Source of the DNA: Bacteroidales bacterium UBA1256 | Lineage (GTDB): Bacteria; Bacteroidota; Bacteroidia; Bacteroidales; Paludibacteraceae | Assembly: GCA_002308195.1 (NCBI GenBank) | Contig: DBVU01000057.1 | Span: 1-11,074, forward strand | Length of the DNA stretch: 11,074 bases | Direction: 5' to 3' | Shown here: positions 6,299 through 11,074 of the stretch, one piece after another | Layout of the letters: each line of letters begins with the position of its first letter | Position numbering within the stretch: the stretch's first letter is position 1 | The notes under the pieces: generated by a model | What the model was told of the DNA's origin: nothing | Seen by the model: only the letters and a program-made list of their open reading frames with translations | The model's database searches: none | Made by a program: the position numbers and the translations under genes

Positions 6299-7365
6299 AA
6301 TTTCGTCTAAAGTTAGCTTTGTGGTTAGAGCGTTGGCGTCGGCAGAATCTGAAGACGCTCCATCCGCTGCAACAGTTGTTCTGGGAAAGTACGTTGCGTT
6401 GCAACGTGCATTGCCTCCATTGCGGTAGCGATTGCGTCGCTTCTGTCACGCAACCGGATATGCCCGCCGAGGATTTTCTCCGTGTCATTGATACGGAAGT
6501 AACACCGCACGTCAATCCTCATCAGATCATGGTCATCATCTCCGGAGGTGAACCACTGATGCGCAAAGATTTGGCCGAAGTGGGCGCAGCATTGAAACAG
6601 CGCGGCTATCCGTGGGGAATGGTTACCAATGGTTTGGCGCTGACCGAGAAACGTTTCCGCGAATTGAGAAAAGCGGGCCTACGTTCTATCACGGTCTCGC
6701 TCGATGGATTGGAGGAAGATCATGTTTGGCTTCGCCAACATCCGTTGGCTTTCGAAGGCGCTTGCCGTGCTATCGGTCTCTGCGCAGCAGAGAAAGGACT
6801 GACTTGGGATGTGGTGACATGTGCCAACCAACGCAATATTGACCATCTGCCGGCTATTCGTGATATGCTGTGGAGTATGGGCGTGCGCGATTGGCGTGTC
6901 TTCGGTATCGATCCAATGGGTCGCGCGGCTACCAATCCTGAATTGCTGCTCAACGATGATCAATTCCGCTATTTGATGGATTTCATCGTTGCTGAGCGCG
7001 AAGCAGGTCGCCATGTCAGCTATTCGTGCGAAGGATATCTGGGAACGTACGAAGGCCGTGTCCGCGACCATTTGTATCAGTGTGCTGCGGGTATCAGCGT
7101 TGCCTCTATTCTGATTGACGGTAGCATTTCCGCTTGTACGAGCGTGCGTGGCAAATATTACCAAGGTAATATCTACAAAGATTCATTCTGGCGCGTATGG
7201 GAAGAAGAGTTCAAACCTTACCGTAATCGCGAATGGATGCACAAAATGGAACCGTGCAAAGATTGCAAGGCATTCGCTTTCTGCGAAGGAAATGGCATGC
7301 ATTTGCGCCGAGAAGATGGCAGCTTGATGCTTTGCCACCTGCAACGATTAGGACAAAAAAAGTAA
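6295..7365 (+). CDS. Radical SAM/SPASM enzyme of the rSAM/lipoprotein system
   Basis: The protein has 356 residues. The SAM-binding [4Fe-4S] motif is C36-x3-C40-x2-C43 (CNVHCLHC), and SGGEP (83-87) is the usual SAM-binding segment of the beta2 strand. The C-terminal region is SPASM-like: C245, C263, C281 (GSISAC gives the G-x4-C element), C321-x2-C324-x5-C330, and C347. The usual cysteine three residues after C330 is Gly334 (CEGNG), so the pattern departs from the textbook seven-cysteine SPASM layout; other members of this enzyme family, as I recall, share CEGNGMHLR. Such domains bind auxiliary Fe-S clusters and act on ribosomal peptides or proteins. The start overlaps the lipoprotein stop by 4 bases, naming the substrate candidate. 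It is cytoplasmic by its lack of signal or membrane segments, so modification would precede export. The reaction is unknown. Confidence 0.93.
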   Translation: MKFRLKLALWLERWRRQNLKTLHPLQQLFWESTLRCNVHCLHCGSDCVASVTQPDMPAEDFLRVIDTEVTPHVNPHQIMVIISGGEPLMRKDLAEVGAALKQRGYPWGMVTNGLALTEKRFRELRKAGLRSITVSLDGLEEDHVWLRQHPLAFEGACRAIGLCAAEKGLTWDVVTCANQRNIDHLPAIRDMLWSMGVRDWRVFGIDPMGRAATNPELLLNDDQFRYLMDFIVAEREAGRHVSYSCEGYLGTYEGRVRDHLYQCAAGISVASILIDGSISACTSVRGKYYQGNIYKDSFWRVWEEEFKPYRNREWMHKMEPCKDCKAFAFCEGNGMHLRREDGSLMLCHLQRLGQKK

Positions 7366-7370
7366 ATAGC

Positions 7371-8747
7371 CTAAGGAAGATATTTTAGGCACAGATTTTC
7401 ATCGAGGTAGTAGATTTTTTCTGCTGCCTCGAATTTTTCACACCCTATCGCTTTGGTTGAGTCGATGAGCGGACAATCGATTTGTGCCAGATGTAGCACC
7501 GAATGGAAAATTCCGTCAGTCGAGAAGCGTTGCGTGCGATGGGCTTGCAGTTGTCGCAATAATGGGCGATGACGATAGCGATAGTTCGGATTGGTCCAAA
7601 TCATCATCGGGACGTGCAATTCGCTGTAATTGTCCGTTAGATGGATATTGTCGCTGCCGATATATACCAAAACAGCAGGCTGATGCGTTACGCGCAGCGA
7701 ATCAGTCAGTTGGCGCAACAAGTACGGAGTCTGTGCAAATGAAATACTGTCGCGTCCGCCTTGCGTAGCCATCACTATCAGATGGCGTTGCAACGGTTGA
7801 CTCATTGCCTCGCGGAATGGCGTCAAAAGTGCCGTGTCCGGTTGGAATGGCAGATACGAAAGATACGAACAATCGTCTGCGATGCGCATCAAGAAATGGT
7901 CGTGGTAGCCGTAATTGCTGAGCCAAGCGGAATAGTAACCGGCCTCGTTGAAAGCGCGAATAAACCCTTTCTCTACAAAGAAAGGCAGAGGATCGGTTGG
8001 TGTGGCACGCGAGAAAAGCAATGGCACGGCTACGCCGCTGACAGGACAAGTGGTATAGACTGAGTCAAAATGGATAGCCAACGAATCTTGGTAGTCTAAT
8101 TCTTGCCACTGAGCATACGAAGTCTCGCCAAGGATGATAATCATAGTCTCGTCCGCTTTGCTCTTGTTAGGCGAGATATCGTACGAGTAATTGCGCTGTT
8201 CGGGCAAGGTGCGTTCTACGTGGATCGCAAATGCAGCCAAACTCTGGAGTTGCGACAAGAAACTCGTAGGACAGACGTGCATCGGACTAATGTAGAAAAT
8301 AGCTACCAAAGCTGCAAAAATAGGTAAGCGCCAACGCAAAGGTGCTATATGTTTTCGTTCTACGAAATAGTGAGCTACTACATAGAATCCGACCCAAAGA
8401 ATGAGTGTAGTAGGGATAATCCAGAAATAGTGCATTACCATCGACCACAAAACCTCGGGCGGCGTTTTGAACCACATATAGAGATAAAGCATCGATGTGG
8501 TGGAACCGCGCAAAAAGAGATGGAACATCTCGAAGATGGAGAATGCAAATCCCAAGGAAATCATGTAGAGATACGCTCGGCGATGGAAGATGCACAAACC
8601 TGCGCCGTACAAAGCAAGCGTAGTGAAGATATACAACAAACGGTCGCCAAAAGAGGATACATCGCTTGCCAAACATACTATCAATATATTTGGCAGCAAT
8701 GCAAAAAGCAGTAATGCTGCAAATACTATGATTTCTTTGGTTTTCAT
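7371..8747 (-). CDS. Phosphoethanolamine-transferase-like membrane protein with degenerate metal site
   Basis: The protein has 458 residues with the EptA/MCR-type layout. Residues 1-160 hold about five membrane segments (roughly 5-27, 35-54, 58-79, 103-127, 140-156); the rest is a periplasmic sulfatase-fold domain. LGETSY (206-211) gives Glu208, equivalent to a metal ligand of EptA/MCR-1. The nucleophile segment CPVSGVAVPLLFS (234-246) aligns with CGT-T-A-S-PCMFS of EptA and puts Ser237 in place of the catalytic threonine. The rest of the site is eroded: the SDHGES motif reads GSDNIH (364-369), the histidine-bearing loop before it reads MATQGGRDS (326-334), and the downstream LHG-P histidine segment is deleted. 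It is last in the operon: its ATG overlaps the LD-carboxypeptidase stop by 4 bases. It could be a transferase with altered chemistry or a pseudoenzyme; family membership is firm. Confidence 0.82.
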   Translation of the reverse strand: MKTKEIIVFAALLLFALLPNILIVCLASDVSSFGDRLLYIFTTLALYGAGLCIFHRRAYLYMISLGFAFSIFEMFHLFLRGSTTSMLYLYMWFKTPPEVLWSMVMHYFWIIPTTLILWVGFYVVAHYFVERKHIAPLRWRLPIFAALVAIFYISPMHVCPTSFLSQLQSLAAFAIHVERTLPEQRNYSYDISPNKSKADETMIIILGETSYAQWQELDYQDSLAIHFDSVYTTCPVSGVAVPLLFSRATPTDPLPFFVEKGFIRAFNEAGYYSAWLSNYGYHDHFLMRIADDCSYLSYLPFQPDTALLTPFREAMSQPLQRHLIVMATQGGRDSISFAQTPYLLRQLTDSLRVTHQPAVLVYIGSDNIHLTDNYSELHVPMMIWTNPNYRYRHRPLLRQLQAHRTQRFSTDGIFHSVLHLAQIDCPLIDSTKAIGCEKFEAAEKIYYLDENLCLKYLP

Positions 8748-9628
8748 CGCCTAGGCGAAGAAATGGTTAATTGCGTTTTATCGGATGCAACTATGAGAGT
8801 TGCCGACTGATGCAACCAAAGTGGCAGATTGCGTTCTACGTGACCAACCGGGAAATCGAATACGACCGGATAGTCATAATCTTTCACGGCCTCGAAAATG
8901 GTCTGAAGAATCGTTTCTGCGGGCATCGAAGGATCGTCTTCGCAATCGCTAAACTGGCCGACAATGAGTCCGCCCAGATTAGCCAGAACTCCGCTCAGGC
9001 GCAGATTGCGAATCATTCGATCGATGTGATAATGGCGTTCGCCAATATCTTCTATCAGCAGAATGGGTTTTTCTGCCGATTGGGATGGCAGCGCAAATGG
9101 CGTGGCCTGAAGGCCGTACAATACGCTCAGATTGCCGCCGATAATTTTGCCTTCGCACTTACCCTGTCGATTCAACGGATGCGAAGGAAGAGTATAATTC
9201 AAGGCTTCGCCTCGTAATGCTGCGCGGAGCGCAGTCAGCACTTCGCCATCTTCGGGCAACGTAGCAATATGTTTGCACATTACGCCGTGCAGCGAAGGTT
9301 GGCTGTTAAGGCCTGAAGCCTGATGCAAAGCCGTTATATCGCTAAAACCGAGTATCGGTTTGCAGATAGGAGGTACGCGGTCGATGATTCGTTGCAATCC
9401 GTATCCGCCTCGTGCGCAAAGAATCAAATCGACTTGCGGATCACTAAGTGCTTCGCACAAATCGGCCAAGCGCGCTTCGTCGGTTCCCGCAAAACGTCCC
9501 CATTCGTCGCGCGTATGTTGGCCTTCACTCACTTGCCATCCCCACGAACGCAAACGTGCTGAGGCTTGATCGATGAGCGTGGCATCCAAATGGCCGGAGG
9601 GCGATATGATACGAATATGCTGAATCAT
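8744..9628 (-). CDS. ldcA: LD-carboxypeptidase (S66 family, LdcA/MccF-like)
   Basis: I choose the ATG at 9628 (294 residues, MIQHIRIISPSG...), which matches the family length and start; the longer frame up to 9796 overlaps the SDR gene and adds no conserved sequence. The Ser-Glu-His triad is visible: Ser96 in LGFSDIT, Glu193 in LIEDIGE and His263 in FPVGH. LdcA enzymes cleave the terminal D-alanine from tetrapeptides during peptidoglycan recycling in the cytoplasm; no signal peptide is seen. The related MccF proteins cleave microcin C-type nucleotide peptides, and this cannot be excluded on motifs alone. The start lies 1 base after the SDR stop (TAA-A-ATG) and the end overlaps the next gene by 4 bases, so it sits tightly inside a four-gene operon. 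The gene is complete and normal. Confidence 0.92.
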   Translation of the reverse strand: MIQHIRIISPSGHLDATLIDQASARLRSWGWQVSEGQHTRDEWGRFAGTDEARLADLCEALSDPQVDLILCARGGYGLQRIIDRVPPICKPILGFSDITALHQASGLNSQPSLHGVMCKHIATLPEDGEVLTALRAALRGEALNYTLPSHPLNRQGKCEGKIIGGNLSVLYGLQATPFALPSQSAEKPILLIEDIGERHYHIDRMIRNLRLSGVLANLGGLIVGQFSDCEDDPSMPAETILQTIFEAVKDYDYPVVFDFPVGHVERNLPLWLHQSATLIVASDKTQLTISSPRR

Positions 9629-9629
9629 T

Positions 9630-10412
9630 TTAACTATAAACTTTCCATTCAATCCAATTGACCAATCTTTTTGGAAGAAGTCGGTCGAGTAAGCAGAGTA
9701 GGCGATAACTGAAACCGCCGATATATTGTGGTTTGGGGCTGCGACAAGTAGCGATGTGATAGAAGAGTCGTGCCATTTGTTTGGGCGACATTCCATTGCG
9801 TTCGTCGCGCTCCATGGTTGTTACGGCTTTGTTGGCGCCAAGGTAGATATCTTCTCCCGCCACCGATTTGCTGCGCGCGTCGGTAAAACCTGTGCTGACA
9901 TCGCCTGGCATCATAACCGAAACAGAGATTCCAAATTCGCGTACTTCGTTCGCCAAAGCCAATGCCAAGGCATTGATGGCGGCCTTGCTGGCCGAGTAGA
10001 ACGACTGGTAAGGCACGCTTAGAATGGCTGCTACGGAAGAGGTGAAAATGATGCGACCTCCGCGCTGCTTGCGCAGTTGGGGCAGAATAGTTTGTACGAA
10101 TCGTACGGCACCCATGAAATTCACGTCCATCTGTCGTTCTGCTTCGCGGATATCGGTAAACTCTACCGAACCGGAAATGCCGAAACCGGCATTGCTGATA
10201 ACCACATCAATAGAGTCGGTTTGACTGAGAACTGCCGCCACCGCATTTTGCACACTTTCGGCATCGCGCACATCGCAATCGATATGCCGAATATTGCCGT
10301 TTGAGAGTCCGTGACGACTTAACTCAAAGACACACCAGCCCCGCTCCGCAAAGAGCGAGGCTGTTGATTTTCCTATACCGGAACTACCTCCTGTGATAAC
10401 TAGCGTTTTCAT
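9630..10412 (-). CDS. SDR-family oxidoreductase, candidate 3-ketosphinganine reductase
   Basis: Classical short-chain dehydrogenase of 260 residues. Cofactor motif TGGSSGIG (7-14) and NAG (74-76) are clear; the catalytic tetrad is Asn98, Ser126 (TSSVAA), Tyr139 and Lys143 (YSASK). Asp47 in DCDVRD contacts the adenine. Ser32-Arg33 (LSRHG) after the second strand suggests NADPH. The C-terminal 25 residues (LLDRLLPKRLVNWIEWKVYS) are amphipathic and could touch the membrane. Enzymes of this type reduce ketones on acyl chains, sugars or sphingoid bases. Its ATG overlaps the stop of the serine-palmitoyltransferase-like gene by 4 bases, which suggests it reduces the 3-ketosphinganine made by that enzyme; human KDSR belongs to the same superfamily and has a similar TGGSSGIG. 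The SDR call is certain; the substrate is inference from position. Confidence 0.92.
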   Translation of the reverse strand: MKTLVITGGSSGIGKSTASLFAERGWCVFELSRHGLSNGNIRHIDCDVRDAESVQNAVAAVLSQTDSIDVVISNAGFGISGSVEFTDIREAERQMDVNFMGAVRFVQTILPQLRKQRGGRIIFTSSVAAILSVPYQSFYSASKAAINALALALANEVREFGISVSVMMPGDVSTGFTDARSKSVAGEDIYLGANKAVTTMERDERNGMSPKQMARLFYHIATCRSPKPQYIGGFSYRLLCLLDRLLPKRLVNWIEWKVYS

Positions 10413-11074
10413 AATTCAGGCGCGCCTTCTTGGAGTACGCGAGCTATGATACCAACTGCTTCATCAATGATGGGTTCGGTGTGAGTAGCCATGAGCGTGG
10501 TGCGTAGGAGACATTCGCCTTCGACACACGCGGGCGCGATGACAGGATTGACATAGACGCCTTCCTCGAACATCTTCTTGCCGTAATAGAGCGTATCAAG
10601 CGTCTTATAGGTGAAGATTGGGACGATAGGCGTAGGTGCTTCGATGATGCGTATTCCTGCTCCGATGAGTTGCTTCTGGAAATAGCGTGCGATATTCATC
10701 AGTCGCTCCGGACGTTTTGGGTCGAGAATGAGTTGATGAAGTGCTTCGAGCGCCGTGGCAGCGGAGCAAGGCGTGATACTAGCGGAGAAGATGAACGGGC
10801 GACTAACATGGCGCAACCAATCGGCCACGCGGTGGCTAGTCAGCATACATCCGCCAATAGAAGCGAGCGATTTGGAGAAAGTCAACATAGTGATATCCAC
10901 TTTGTCTGTCAGTCCAAAATGCGCCGCAGTGCCTCGTCCACCAGGGCCGAGTACGCCAAATCCGTGTGCATCGTCGACCATTACGCGAGCGTGGTATTTC
11001 TCTGCCAGTTTGCAAATCTCAGGCAGTTTGCAAATATCGCCGCGCATGGAGAAAACGCCATCGGTGACGATGAG
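10409..11074 (-). CDS. spt: Alpha-oxoamine synthase, probably serine palmitoyltransferase (5'-partial)
   Basis: The window ends inside the gene; 221 C-terminal residues are seen, starting LIVTDGVFSMRGD. It is a PLP enzyme of the alpha-oxoamine synthase family (SPT, KBL, BioF). Seen in order: VDDAHGFGVLG (33-43), with the PLP-ring-contacting aspartate and histidine, GRGTAAHFGL (46-55), and TFSKSLASIGG (65-75) with the Schiff-base lysine Lys68. The late segment EEGVYVNPVIAPA followed by LMATHT is what I associate with Bacteroidota serine palmitoyltransferase more than with KBL, which has shorter VRFP-type ends. SPT condenses serine with palmitoyl-CoA to 3-ketosphinganine, the first step of sphingolipid synthesis. 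Its TGA overlaps the SDR ATG. The N-terminal acyl-CoA-binding part is outside, so KBL or BioF activity cannot be fully ruled out. Confidence 0.85.
   Translation of the reverse strand, partial: LIVTDGVFSMRGDICKLPEICKLAEKYHARVMVDDAHGFGVLGPGGRGTAAHFGLTDKVDITMLTFSKSLASIGGCMLTSHRVADWLRHVSRPFIFSASITPCSAATALEALHQLILDPKRPERLMNIARYFQKQLIGAGIRIIEAPTPIVPIFTYKTLDTLYYGKKMFEEGVYVNPVIAPACVEGECLLRTTLMATHTEPIIDEAVGIIARVLQEGAPEL

Noticed and set aside
7369..7390. Possible terminator hairpin GCCTAA ... TTAGGC between the convergent radical SAM and EptA-like genes
   Set aside because: The stem is only 6 bp with a 10-base loop, has no T run, and lies mostly inside the end of the EptA-like coding sequence.
9628..9796. 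56-residue N-terminal extension of the LD-carboxypeptidase
   Set aside because: It overlaps the SDR coding sequence, lacks conserved sequence, and the ATG at 9628 gives the normal family start one base after the SDR stop.

Overview
The window looks like a chromosomal segment of a Bacteroidales (Bacteroidota) bacterium. The main evidence is a divergent promoter pair with the Bacteroidota -33 TTTG / -7 TAnnTTTG pattern, start codons without Shine-Dalgarno sequences, a DUF4270-type lipoprotein, a stand-alone 5'-nucleotidase C-terminal domain, a radical SAM/lipoprotein pair, and a serine-palmitoyltransferase-type enzyme (sphingolipids are a hallmark of this phylum). I cannot assign family or genus. 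No RNA genes, CRISPR array, insertion sequence or phage gene were seen.

Layout. (1) 1-2270, plus strand: the 3' end of secDF (SecF half), then clpP and clpX in close succession, closed by a strong hairpin that also works in the opposite direction. (2) 2269-4988, minus strand: a three-gene unit read right to left: a single-domain glycogen-synthase-like protein without recognisable catalytic motifs, a large DUF4270-like lipoprotein whose best start is a non-canonical ATC, and a small secreted protein made of six 19-residue YQG-NTYG repeats. (3) 4989-5266: AT-rich intergenic region with two divergent promoters and a perfect AT-rich palindrome. (4) 5267-7365, plus strand: a lipoprotein consisting of a 5'-nucleotidase C-terminal domain, a 95-residue lipoprotein with two YGVP motifs, and a radical SAM/SPASM enzyme that overlaps it by 4 bases. 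(5) 7371-11074, minus strand, read right to left: a 3'-partial serine-palmitoyltransferase-like gene, an SDR reductase, an LD-carboxypeptidase and a membrane-bound phosphoethanolamine-transferase-like protein. Junctions are 4-base overlaps or a 1-base gap, so this is almost certainly one transcript.

How the genes may work together. SecDF and ClpXP are housekeeping (export; regulated proteolysis). The lipoprotein/radical SAM pair is the most interesting module: the enzyme probably modifies the short lipoprotein, and the repeated YGVP motif is the natural candidate target. In the last operon the SPT-like enzyme and the SDR could catalyse the first two steps of sphinganine synthesis (condensation, then 3-keto reduction). 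The remaining genes act on the envelope, but the phosphoethanolamine-transferase-like protein has lost most of the expected metal ligands. The functional links are inferences from sequence and gene order.
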